A stretch of 64,000 nucleotides of DNA from an uncultured Erysipelotrichaceae bacterium (lineage in GTDB: Bacteria; Bacillota_I; Bacilli_A; Erysipelotrichales; Erysipelotrichaceae): the NCBI GenBank assembly GCA_934725085.1, contig CAKVAL010000001.1, positions 124,001-188,000 on the forward strand. Reading direction: 5' to 3'. This document shows, piece by piece, positions 36,773 to 45,241 of the stretch. The stretch's first letter is position 1. Every line of letters starts with the position of its first letter. The notes beneath the pieces were generated by a model. It was not told where the DNA came from. It made no database searches and worked only from the letters and a program-made list of their open reading frames with translations. The position numbers were made by a program, and so were the translations under genes.

Positions 36773-38981
36773 GATAAGTATCATTGTCCCTGTATATAAT
36801 GTTGAAAAATATATTGGCAAATGCTTAGAGTCGCTTGTTAAACAAGATTATAGTAACTACGATATTTTGGTAGTTAATGATGGTTCACCATTCAATGAAC
36901 AAGCAATCATTGATGAATATGTTAAGAAATATCCAAGTATCATCAAGAGCATCGTTAAAGAAAATGGTGGTTATGGTAGTGTTTTACAATTGGCATTCAA
37001 TGAAAGTGATGCAGACTACATCTTAGTATGTGACCCAGATGACTACTTAGCTGATGATGCTCTAAGTTCATTAATTAGCTATCAAAAGAAAGATGATGTT
37101 GATCTTGTAGTTGGTGCTAAGAATTTGGTATATGAAGATAGTGACGAAGAAACATATGATGCTTCTTATAATGCTGAATTTGGCAAGCTTGTTGATGGTA
37201 AGAAATATACAAGAGGAAACAAAGATTTTGATATGTTATTCTTCCTAGAACCATCACCTCATGCTAAGTTATATAAAAGATTAATTGTAAAAGATATCGT
37301 ATTCCCAACTAAAGTTAGTTATACTGACAATCTTTTATATTTCTATACTTTAAATAATGTTAAGAGCGTTACATATTGTGAAAAAGCTTTAAGCTATTAT
37401 TTGATTAATAGAAGTGGTAATACAAGAACGGACTTAAAACCTACTATTATTGATAGCTGGGTTAAAGTATTTAATTCAATAATGGATCAAGTATCTAATC
37501 CTTGTGATATTTTCTATTATCGTATGTTTGAATCATTTTATTCTATCTACTATAAGATTGATAATATCGGTGGTGATAAGGATGTTAAGTTTGCCAAGTA
37601 TGAATTATTATATAGTTTCTTAGAAAAGTTAATTAAACATAAGGATTTAATCTTAAAATATAATGACTTATACCAAGAAGAATCTCCTAAAATGAGGAAA
37701 CAAAAGGAAGCTTTGTTAAGTAGTGATACATCACTTAAAACCTTCAACAAGCTAGTTAATGATAGAGTAAATGGTTCTTTTAAGACTAAACTAAAAAATA
37801 GAATCCTTGATACTAAGTTATATTCTATTTATCATTTTCATGCCAAATATTATAAGACTCGTAATGATGAGAAAATGTATCTAGATAAGGATGTTAAGGG
37901 TGACTTAATATTTAATGATGATAAGGTGCATTTCTTTGGTTATTATGTAAGACCATGTGTTTATAATAGCAAGGTTTTATCTCATCGTTTAAATGAAGAT
38001 AATTTTAACTATAAACAAGAAATTGATATTCTAGTTGATGATGAAAAGATATCTTCATCAAAAGCCTGGAACTTTCAACAGGGTTCTATGGCTACTTGGA
38101 CCAGTGATAAGCACATCATCCATAATGACTTTGATGGTACTAAATATATAAGTAAGCTTATTAATCTAGAAACTAAGGAAGTTAAGATAATTGATTATCC
38201 TATCTATTCTGTAAGTAATGATGGAAGCTTTTCTTTGAGCTTAAACTTCTCAAGGCTTGCCAAATTAAGAAAAGACTATGGTTACTTCAATCTTCCTTAC
38301 AATAACTTAGAAGATGATAATAATGATGGTATTTATTATGTGGATATTATAAATAATACCCATACCTTATGGTTATCACTTGAAGAAGTTAAAAACTTTA
38401 AGACTACTGATACGATGATTGATGCGATTCATAAGATTAATCATATCGATTTATCGCCTGATAATACTAAGGCTATATTCTTGCATCGTTGGTTTAAAGA
38501 TAATGTTAAATATACAAGATTATTATGCGTTGATCTTAAGACTAAAGAATTAAGAGTATTAGCTGATAATAAGATGGTTTCACATATGTGTTGGTACAAT
38601 AATGAAACATTATTTGGCTATTTAAGAGGAAACAATAATCAAGATGGCTATTTCTTTGTTGATTTAGATGGAAACCAAAAACATTTTAAACATGAATTAT
38701 TAGTAGATGATGGTCATCCTACTGTTTTAAATAAGCGTTATATCGTTACCGATGCTTATCCTGACTATACTTGTAAGTCTAAATTAATGTTGATTGATTT
38801 AAAGAAGAATACAGTTAAGATTCTTGGAAAGTTCTATTCATATAAAAAGTATCAAGATGATAAGAGATGTGACCTTCATCCTCGTTTTGATGATAAGGGT
38901 AACATGTTAACATTTGATACTGTATGTAGTGGCAAGAGAAATATCTGTCACTTAGATATTAGTGCTTTGATTGAGAAGTAA
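36762..38981 (+). CDS. Family 2 glycosyltransferase fused to a beta-propeller-like domain
   Basis: A 739-residue protein. Residues 1 to about 330 are a GT2 domain close to the one at 20606: SIIVPVYNVEKYIGKCLESL, VNDGSPFN, ENGGYGSVLQLAF, VCDPDDYL and PSPHAKLYKR. After a linker, residues about 380-739 form a repetitive all-beta region starting D-K-V-H-F-F-G-Y-Y and containing repeated strands such as I-D-L-S-P-D-N-T-K-A-I-F and D-L-H-P-R-F-D-D-K-G-N-M-L, as in TolB/WD40-like propellers. No signal peptide is present, so the propeller is cytoplasmic and may hold a partner enzyme or the glycan. Its 3' end overlaps the converging gene by 23 nt. Confidence 0.82.
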   Translation: MENKISIIVPVYNVEKYIGKCLESLVKQDYSNYDILVVNDGSPFNEQAIIDEYVKKYPSIIKSIVKENGGYGSVLQLAFNESDADYILVCDPDDYLADDALSSLISYQKKDDVDLVVGAKNLVYEDSDEETYDASYNAEFGKLVDGKKYTRGNKDFDMLFFLEPSPHAKLYKRLIVKDIVFPTKVSYTDNLLYFYTLNNVKSVTYCEKALSYYLINRSGNTRTDLKPTIIDSWVKVFNSIMDQVSNPCDIFYYRMFESFYSIYYKIDNIGGDKDVKFAKYELLYSFLEKLIKHKDLILKYNDLYQEESPKMRKQKEALLSSDTSLKTFNKLVNDRVNGSFKTKLKNRILDTKLYSIYHFHAKYYKTRNDEKMYLDKDVKGDLIFNDDKVHFFGYYVRPCVYNSKVLSHRLNEDNFNYKQEIDILVDDEKISSSKAWNFQQGSMATWTSDKHIIHNDFDGTKYISKLINLETKEVKIIDYPIYSVSNDGSFSLSLNFSRLAKLRKDYGYFNLPYNNLEDDNNDGIYYVDIINNTHTLWLSLEEVKNFKTTDTMIDAIHKINHIDLSPDNTKAIFLHRWFKDNVKYTRLLCVDLKTKELRVLADNKMVSHMCWYNNETLFGYLRGNNNQDGYFFVDLDGNQKHFKHELLVDDGHPTVLNKRYIVTDAYPDYTCKSKLMLIDLKKNTVKILGKFYSYKKYQDDKRCDLHPRFDDKGNMLTFDTVCSGKRNICHLDISALIEK

Positions 38982-39951
38982 AAAAGTCATCGATATTGTC
39001 TTTATTTAACCAATAGCCAAAGCCTTGTTCATATAGGTCTCCATAATATGCATGGAAGGCAATACACTCAAGGACCATATCACTGACTTCAGCGTTGTAA
39101 TGTGAATTATCAATCCAATATGCTGAATTTGTAGTGATATCGTTATAGCCTGAGAAGTTACAGAATTCAGTTATATTAGCTAATTCTCTTAAGAATTCTA
39201 AATAATCTTGATCTAGTGCAGCTTCATAAGTTACATAATACATAGGATTTGTGAACACCACAAACTTAATGTTGTTGGCATCACATAGTTCCTTCAATTC
39301 TTTGATTTCAGCTATCGTTTCCTTAAGACGATAGCTTTTTCCTATACTTGGTTCTGCATGATCAAAGTCATAATTACTTGTAGCTCCATAGTCAGAATTC
39401 CAACCAAATTCATAGAAACGATAGGCATAAGAATCATCAACTTTATGTTTGTAGATGACAGTGGTTAATGATTTAAAAGCCATGGCTGGATCTAGATAAT
39501 ATGAATAGAACTTAATAGGATTGGTCTTTGATAATTCATATGAGGCGTTAGATGAACTGTTATGGCTTGCTGGATCAATAGTGTATGATAAATTATCAAC
39601 ACCTAGATAGATAGCTTTAATAAGAATATCATTATCAATTAAAGTTTTCACATTATTTAAAGCTTCAACAGGAAGTCCTTCTGAATAGGTCATATTATAA
39701 GCCTTCTCGCCCCAAAGATTATTAGCGTGAATATTACCAACTCTACTTGAGCCAAAGATAAAAGTATCAAATTTATCAGGGTTATTTAAGATATAGGTCA
39801 TCTTGATAAAGTTCTTATTTGGTTCTACACCATTGTCTTTAATATCTAGAGGATGAAACACATTAAAAGGATCAATATATATCGATACTGATACAGATAT
39901 TAACGCTAGAATCAAAACAAAGAATAATGTTTTTTTAATAAATCTTTTCAT
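38959..39951 (-). CDS. Membrane-anchored SGNH/DltD-like partner of the second MBOAT protein
   Basis: A 330-residue protein with one N-terminal helix (about residues 8-28) and an external domain. F-I-F-G-S-S-R-V-G-N near residue 68 is the SGNH block I, and I-D-N-S-H-Y-N near residue 280 should supply the Asp/His pair. V-V-F-T-N-P-M-Y near residue 225 is typical of the DltD/AlgJ-like group. It starts 2 nt after the MBOAT stop, so works with that protein in acyl transfer on the outer face. It overlaps the converging GT2-propeller gene by 23 nt. It is shorter than the partner at 28977 and lacks that protein's C-terminal extension. Confidence 0.75.
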   Translation of the reverse strand: MKRFIKKTLFFVLILALISVSVSIYIDPFNVFHPLDIKDNGVEPNKNFIKMTYILNNPDKFDTFIFGSSRVGNIHANNLWGEKAYNMTYSEGLPVEALNNVKTLIDNDILIKAIYLGVDNLSYTIDPASHNSSSNASYELSKTNPIKFYSYYLDPAMAFKSLTTVIYKHKVDDSYAYRFYEFGWNSDYGATSNYDFDHAEPSIGKSYRLKETIAEIKELKELCDANNIKFVVFTNPMYYVTYEAALDQDYLEFLRELANITEFCNFSGYNDITTNSAYWIDNSHYNAEVSDMVLECIAFHAYYGDLYEQGFGYWLNKDNIDDFFTSQSKH

Positions 39952-39953
39952 AA

Positions 39954-41378
39954 TTAGAATTGGAAATAAATAAAGTTAACTTCACCTACATAATGTAGTA
40001 ATAGAATCATCAATAATAAGATGAAATAAGCTAAGTATCTAATTGCCTTTGGCTTATTGTTTAAGATGGTTAGGGCATCGTATTTAACATTTATATAATC
40101 GATGATAAATAGTGGAATTAGATAAATTGCTAACATCGTCAATAGATATGGGGCTTTTACACCAAAGCTATATAAACCAGAGACGATATATGATCTAGGG
40201 CTAGTGATACCATCAAAGATATGTTTAAAGATATATAGAGCATCGTGTAGATTAGAAGCTCTAAAGAATACCCAAGTAATTGACATTAAGATAAAGATTA
40301 AGATGACTCTAATAAACCATGTAAAAGAATAGGTTTTAGTGTTCTTCTTAATATGAAATATATCTTCAAGGATTTGTAATAAACCATGAATACCACCCCA
40401 AATCACGAAGGTAATATTGGCGCCATGCCATAAGCCACTTACTAAAAATGTAGCGAGTAAATTAAAGTAATGTCTAAGTTTACTACAACGATTACCACCT
40501 AGTGGAATATAAACATAGTCTTTAAACCATGATGATAAGGAGATGTGCCATCTAGACCAAAATTCTTTAATAGTTGTAGAGAAATATGGTGTCTTGAAGT
40601 TGTCCATCAAATCGATGTTTAATAGTTTGGCAGAGCCTTTGGCGATATCGGAATAGCCTGAGAAGTCACAATAGATTTGAATTGTGAAAAAGAAGGCTGC
40701 TAATACTAGGGCAAAGCCTTGGTAATAAGATAAATCGTTATAAACCATATCAACATAATAGGCTAAATTATCCGCAACAACTATTTTCTTAAAGAAACCA
40801 ACAGCCATTAACTTTAGACCATATACAGCCTTATTGTAGTCGAATTCTTTTTCTTTTCTAAGTTGTGGTAATAGATTATCAGGTCGTTCAATTGGTCCGG
40901 CAACAAGTTGTGGAAAGAAGGATACAAATGTTGCGTAGTAACCGAAATGCTTTTCGGCTTTGATATTACCCCTATAGACATCTATACAGTAACTTAATGT
41001 TTGGAAGGTATAGAAGGAGATACCTACTGGTAATAATAAATTTAATGAAATGCTATGCAGTTTATTGCCTAGTAGGTAGTTAATTGATTCAAAGAAGAAG
41101 TTGAAATATTTGAACACAAAAAGAATCCCTAAACAAACAAGTAGGGTAAGTGTTAATATTAGTTTCTTGTGTTCTCTATTCTTTTCGATTAAGATTGCAC
41201 ATAAATAGGAAGTGAAAGTAGTGATAAAAATTAGAAACACATACTTGGCGTTCCATGACATATAGAAATAATATGAGGCAATCAATAATAATATCCAACG
41301 GTATTTGTTTGGTAGTAGCCAATAGATGACAAATACCAAGGGTAAGAATATGGCGTAGCTTAGGGAATTAAATAACAT
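39954..41378 (-). CDS. MBOAT-family O-acyltransferase (AlgI/DltB-like), second copy
   Basis: A 474-residue polytopic protein opening with FNSLSYAIFLPLVFVIYWLL, typical of AlgI-type proteins. EFWSRWHISLSSWFKDYVY and PLGGNRCSK lie near residue 270 and the catalytic histidine in FLVSGLWHGANITFVIWGG near residue 315. It is closer to the classic AlgI/PatA form than the copy at 27571. The start codon overlaps the stop of the upstream lipid kinase gene, and the SGNH partner follows, so 42262-38959 is one three-gene operon. It would acylate a polysaccharide or wall polymer. Confidence 0.93.
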   Translation of the reverse strand: MLFNSLSYAIFLPLVFVIYWLLPNKYRWILLLIASYYFYMSWNAKYVFLIFITTFTSYLCAILIEKNREHKKLILTLTLLVCLGILFVFKYFNFFFESINYLLGNKLHSISLNLLLPVGISFYTFQTLSYCIDVYRGNIKAEKHFGYYATFVSFFPQLVAGPIERPDNLLPQLRKEKEFDYNKAVYGLKLMAVGFFKKIVVADNLAYYVDMVYNDLSYYQGFALVLAAFFFTIQIYCDFSGYSDIAKGSAKLLNIDLMDNFKTPYFSTTIKEFWSRWHISLSSWFKDYVYIPLGGNRCSKLRHYFNLLATFLVSGLWHGANITFVIWGGIHGLLQILEDIFHIKKNTKTYSFTWFIRVILIFILMSITWVFFRASNLHDALYIFKHIFDGITSPRSYIVSGLYSFGVKAPYLLTMLAIYLIPLFIIDYINVKYDALTILNNKPKAIRYLAYFILLLMILLLHYVGEVNFIYFQF

Positions 41379-42262
41379 TACTTACAAATCATCCTTATAG
41401 CTTTATGTATATTATCAATTGTTACATCAGTTGGACTATCTCCATATTCACCATCTAAAGTCCATGGGATAGCTTCCTCAGTTTTAAAGGTAATGTGGTT
41501 TGTCTTAAATGAATAGATTAAGTCTGATTCATCAGTATTCTTTAATAAATAAGAAGTAATGTCATTTAAGTCTAAGATATCTTTTGGTTCTTTAATTAAT
41601 AAGACTTCAAATTGGCCGTCATCTAATTTGACGGTTTTTTTGTCCATCTTATATAGACCACCAACATAATAAGTATTAGTTACCATGCCATAGATAAAGT
41701 TTTCTTTGGTATGAAGTTGGTCACAATCCACATCAACACTATAGGCTTTAATAGATGATAAAGACTTAATACCTTCGATTACATAGGCTGCATGTCCGAT
41801 GATATTTTTAATATCTTGTGGTGTTGCATAAGAAACGCTTGTAAAAGCTCCAATGGCTGCAACAGAGACAAAATACTTATCATTATATTTGCCCATGTCT
41901 ACATCTTTATAATTACCATAAGGAATAAGTTCAGCAGCTTTAGCCATATCACGAGGAATCTTTAGTGAATGAGCGAAGTCGTTGGTACTGCCTGATGGAA
42001 TATAACCAAGTGGCGGTATTTCATTAGGATTATTTAATAAACCATTGACTACTTCATTAAGGGTACCATCTCCTCCTGAACAAATTATTAAATCAAAAAG
42101 ATGACCTTTATTTTTAACATATTCACTAGCCTCATCTCTTCTAGTAGTTGGGACAACAGTTAGTTCATATTTTGCGTTGGCAAAGACGTTTAGAATATCG
42201 TATAGACGATTTTTAATTTGAGTTTTCCCTGAAAAAGGGTTATATACAAATAATACTTTCAT
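41378..42262 (-). CDS. Diacylglycerol kinase family lipid kinase (YegS/DgkB-like)
   Basis: A 294-residue soluble lipid kinase. FVYNPFSGKTQIKNRL is at the N-terminus, followed by the nucleotide-binding SGGDGTLNEVVNGL near residue 62 and PSGSTNDFA near residue 90; D-D-G-Q-F-E-V-L near residue 220 is also typical. Enzymes of this family phosphorylate diacylglycerol, which is released when phosphoglycerol groups are taken from phosphatidylglycerol to decorate surface polymers. Being first in an operon with the MBOAT/SGNH pair, it may recycle a lipid by-product of polymer modification; that link is inferred. The ATG is 8 nt after a TATAAT. Confidence 0.9.
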   Translation of the reverse strand: MKVLFVYNPFSGKTQIKNRLYDILNVFANAKYELTVVPTTRRDEASEYVKNKGHLFDLIICSGGDGTLNEVVNGLLNNPNEIPPLGYIPSGSTNDFAHSLKIPRDMAKAAELIPYGNYKDVDMGKYNDKYFVSVAAIGAFTSVSYATPQDIKNIIGHAAYVIEGIKSLSSIKAYSVDVDCDQLHTKENFIYGMVTNTYYVGGLYKMDKKTVKLDDGQFEVLLIKEPKDILDLNDITSYLLKNTDESDLIYSFKTNHITFKTEEAIPWTLDGEYGDSPTDVTIDNIHKAIRMICK

Positions 42263-42270
42263 ACTTAAAT

Positions 42271-42276
42271 ATTATA
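42271..42276 (-). promoter_or_regulatory. -10 box (TATAAT, minus strand), 8 nt before the ATG at 42262
   Basis: The hexamer begins at the base after the T-run of the rmlB terminator and ends 8 nt before the ATG. The -35 region would therefore lie inside the terminator hairpin. No ribosome-binding site is present. Confidence 0.5.
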
Positions 42277-42300
42277 TAAAAAATAGGCCATTAGGCCTAT
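42277..42300 (-). terminator. Terminator of rmlB
   Basis: On the minus strand ATAGGCC (42300-42294) pairs with GGCCTAT (42289-42283) around a four-base loop, followed by six T (42282-42277). It abuts the -10 box of the next gene. Confidence 0.75.
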
Positions 42301-42303
42301 AAT

Positions 42304-43335
42304 TTAGCTTCTTTCTGTATAGTTCTTTTCAATCCACTTTAGATATTCACCAGATGTACATTCCTTAGTCCATTTCTTGCCTTCATCTGACATATACCAG
42401 TCAATAGTTAAGATGATACCATCTTTAAACATGGTAGTTGGTGCCCAACCTAATTCATCCATGGCCTTTTGAGGATCGATGGCATATCTTTGATCATGGC
42501 CATGTCTATCAGCAACATAAGTGATTAAGCTTTCTGGTTTATTTAGTTTATCTAAGATAATCTTAACGATTTCAATATTAGCCTTTTCATTATGGCCACC
42601 TAAGTTATATACTTCACCAACTCTACCTTTTTCAATAACAGCTAGAATACCATAACAGTGATCTTTTACATATAACCAGTCTCTTACGTTTAATCCTTGT
42701 CCATATACAGGAAGTGGTTTATCGTGTATTGCGTTGTTGATCATTAAGGGAATTAATTTTTCAGGGAACTGATAAGGCCCATAGTTATTTGAACATCTAG
42801 ATATTGTTACAGGTAGTCCATAGGTTCTATGGTATGCAAGAACTAACAAGTCAGCACTAGCCTTAGATGTTGAATATGGAGACGATGTATGGATTGGTGT
42901 ATCTTCATGGAAGAACAAGTCAGGTCTATCTAATGGTAAGTCACCATATACTTCATCTGTTGATACTTGATGATATCTTTCAATTCCATATTCTCTACAA
43001 GCATCCATAAGTACAGCCGTACCCATGATATTGGTTTCAAGGAAAATACCAGGATTAGTGATAGATCTATCGACATGAGATTCAGCCGCAAAGTTTACAA
43101 CGATATCAGGCTTTTCTGTTTCAAAGATCTTTTCAATAGCTTCTCTATCTCTAATATCTGTTTTATAAAACTTATAGTTAGGATTTCTTAATTCTTCTTC
43201 AATAGTAGATGGGTTAGCTGCATATGTGCATACATCGACATTGATTACTTTATATTCAGGTCTTTCATCTAGTAATAGCTTACAGAAACAATTACCAATA
43301 AAGCCAGTACCACCAGTTACTAAGATTGTTTTCAT
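42304..43335 (-). CDS. rmlB: dTDP-glucose 4,6-dehydratase
   Basis: A 343-residue extended short-chain dehydrogenase. The NAD-binding motif TGGTGFIG is at residues 7-14, followed by N-F-A-A-E-S-H-V-D-R-S, the catalytic STDEVYGDL near residue 128, YSTSKAS near residue 155 and N-N-Y-G-P-Y-Q-F-P-E-K. It converts dTDP-glucose from RmlA to dTDP-4-keto-6-deoxyglucose, the substrate of WecE. AGGAGA about 8 nt before the ATG supports the start. It is monocistronic, ending at a hairpin. It faces the HTH-RCC1 gene across 187 bp, so that protein may regulate it. Confidence 0.95.
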   Translation of the reverse strand: MKTILVTGGTGFIGNCFCKLLLDERPEYKVINVDVCTYAANPSTIEEELRNPNYKFYKTDIRDREAIEKIFETEKPDIVVNFAAESHVDRSITNPGIFLETNIMGTAVLMDACREYGIERYHQVSTDEVYGDLPLDRPDLFFHEDTPIHTSSPYSTSKASADLLVLAYHRTYGLPVTISRCSNNYGPYQFPEKLIPLMINNAIHDKPLPVYGQGLNVRDWLYVKDHCYGILAVIEKGRVGEVYNLGGHNEKANIEIVKIILDKLNKPESLITYVADRHGHDQRYAIDPQKAMDELGWAPTTMFKDGIILTIDWYMSDEGKKWTKECTSGEYLKWIEKNYTERS

Positions 43336-43477
43336 TTGAGTTCTCCTATTTATTACTTCTCTATTTTAAGCGATTTATGGAAATGTTGAAAGTCTAGAAT
43401 GGAAACTTGCTTTTTCGTGATTGGACATTAAGAAAGTCCTTTATCTATGCGGATTTTTAATAAATAACAAATATTAA

Positions 43478-43490
43478 ATGAAAATTTCAT
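43478..43490. promoter_or_regulatory. 13-bp palindrome upstream of the HTH-RCC1 gene
   Basis: ATGAAA-A-TTTCAT is a perfect inverted repeat. It overlaps the position of a -35 element for the TATAAT at 43510, so a bound protein would block that promoter. An XRE protein encoded directly downstream is the natural candidate. The rest of 43336-43522 shows only the rmlB leader with AGGAGA. Confidence 0.4.
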
Positions 43491-43509
43491 AAGAAATTGG
43501 CTTATGGCT

Positions 43510-43515
43510 TATAAT
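43510..43515 (+). promoter_or_regulatory. -10 box (TATAAT), 7 nt before the ATG at 43523
   Basis: TATAAT ends 7 nt before the ATG at 43523. An in-frame ATG at 43517 lies too near the -10 box to be in the transcript, so 43523 is preferred. Confidence 0.5.
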
Positions 43516-43522
43516 TATGAGG

Positions 43523-45241
43523 ATGAACAAGTTACCAAATAAATTAGCTAAGCTAAGAAAACACTATAACTATTCTCAAGCACAGGTTGCTGAAGTTTTA
43601 GGCATCGATGCGGTAGACTATATGGCATTTGAAAATGGTGGTGCTGTATGTAACTTTGAACAATGTAAGAAACTGGCTTCTTTTTATCGCATTAATGTAA
43701 TTGAATTGTTTTCTAATTCATCAAGTGTTGGCTTACATAATGTCAAAGGACCAAGTGGCAAGGATGAATATTATTTCTTACCAGACAAAACAATTAGAGA
43801 AAAAGTTAATAAATTCCGTAAGGTTCATCCATTAAGATTTGGTGGCATCATCGTAGTTTTGTTTATTTTACTATGTATGGGCATCTATGCCCTAACATAT
43901 AAAGAATATAAAGCACCAGAACTTATTAACACCAACTGTTTAAGTATGAGTGATAAGGATATTTATTATATTGATGGTACTGGTGATTTGTACCAAACTA
44001 ATAAAACAGATATAGAAAATATAATTTACACTGCTGATCAAGATTTATTAAAGGTAGTTAATGGTAAAGACTTTGTCGCAACACTTAAAAAAGATGGAAC
44101 GGTTGATTGTATAGGTTTTAGTGAAGAAGATACAAAAAAAGTAAATAAATGGAATCGCATTATTGATATAGCCGCAGGCGATAAACACCTTGTTGCCCTA
44201 AGTGATAACGGAAGAGTATACGCTATTGGTGATAATGAATATGGACAATGTGATGTTTCTGAATATAAGAATGTAATAAAGATTTATGGTTCTAAATACG
44301 CAACCATCATTCAAACAAGTGATGGTAAATTAATGAGTTGTGGCAAAATTCTAGGATCTAGCCAACTAAAAAACATTAAAAACCCAATGGATATTTCCTC
44401 TAGTGATAACTATCTAATGGTTCTAAAAGAAGATAAAACAGTAGAAACAATTTCTAATGAAGGCAATATCTTTGAAACTAATAAATGGCGCAATATTATC
44501 GACATCGCTTGTGGTAATGACTTCTTGGCGGGGCTAAGAAGTGATGGTGTATTAGTGGTAAAAAGTGATGATACAAACTTTGTATCTAACGCAACTTCAT
44601 GGAAAAACATCAAAGCGATAGCTGCATGTGATGATTATCTTATTGCCTATGATGGCAATAAGATCTATGGCACTGGCGTGAATGTGAATTTTGAATTTGA
44701 ACAAAATTACTTTAAGGGAAGCGCACTAAGTGTTGTAAAGAATGTAAAGATAAGTATAGGTAATAACATCGAAGTATCCTTTGATAGTGTAGAGAATGCT
44801 TCTGGATATGAGGTATCTATGTTAAGTGAAGATGGTACTTTAATCAATAAGTATCGTGTTACATCTAATGCGACTATTAATTTCTCTAAGGAGAACTTAC
44901 ATAGTGAGGCTACATACAATATCCAAATAACAACATTGGGTGATGGCAAGAATTATTTAGATTCAGAAAAGTTAACAGTACCTTTTACTTATCAAACAGG
45001 TGAGAGTGAGGATGATTTTGTTGACTTAGAATTTGATTATAAGAAGATGAGCCCAAGTGAACTAGAAGAGTATTTAAAGTCAGTGGGTGTTGGTAATATT
45101 ACACCAATCGAAATTGAATGTAGTGATAGTGAAAGTATGATAACAGCTGTTAATGGTGTTTCTAGTGGTCAACGTTATTCGAGAAGCGAATTACAGGGTG
45201 CTACTGTAAGTTATAATTATTGTAAGGTTGGTACAAGATGA
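43523..45241 (+). CDS. Transmembrane XRE regulator with external RCC1-like propeller and PASTA-like tail
   Basis: From the ATG at 43523 it has 572 residues. Residues 1-65 are an XRE-type HTH (LAKLRKHYNYSQAQVAEVLG). One membrane helix lies at about 107-125, preceded by basic residues, so the HTH is inside. Outside, about 140-395 holds RCC1-like repeats: W-N-R-I-I-D-I-A-A-G-D-K-H-L-V-A-L, then V-Y-A-I-G-D-N-E-Y-G-Q-C and W-R-N-I-I-D-I-A-C-G. Residues about 405-490 look like a fibronectin III domain and 505-572 like a PASTA unit. It looks like a one-piece receptor that binds a wall or glycan signal and acts on DNA. Located between rmlB and cysS; its stop overlaps the next small gene by 4 nt. Confidence 0.85.
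   Translation: MNKLPNKLAKLRKHYNYSQAQVAEVLGIDAVDYMAFENGGAVCNFEQCKKLASFYRINVIELFSNSSSVGLHNVKGPSGKDEYYFLPDKTIREKVNKFRKVHPLRFGGIIVVLFILLCMGIYALTYKEYKAPELINTNCLSMSDKDIYYIDGTGDLYQTNKTDIENIIYTADQDLLKVVNGKDFVATLKKDGTVDCIGFSEEDTKKVNKWNRIIDIAAGDKHLVALSDNGRVYAIGDNEYGQCDVSEYKNVIKIYGSKYATIIQTSDGKLMSCGKILGSSQLKNIKNPMDISSSDNYLMVLKEDKTVETISNEGNIFETNKWRNIIDIACGNDFLAGLRSDGVLVVKSDDTNFVSNATSWKNIKAIAACDDYLIAYDGNKIYGTGVNVNFEFEQNYFKGSALSVVKNVKISIGNNIEVSFDSVENASGYEVSMLSEDGTLINKYRVTSNATINFSKENLHSEATYNIQITTLGDGKNYLDSEKLTVPFTYQTGESEDDFVDLEFDYKKMSPSELEEYLKSVGVGNITPIEIECSDSESMITAVNGVSSGQRYSRSELQGATVSYNYCKVGTR

Noticed and set aside
1..43335. Insertion sequences or integrases explaining the mosaic gene orientations
   Set aside because: No transposase or recombinase reading frame and no terminal inverted repeats were seen.
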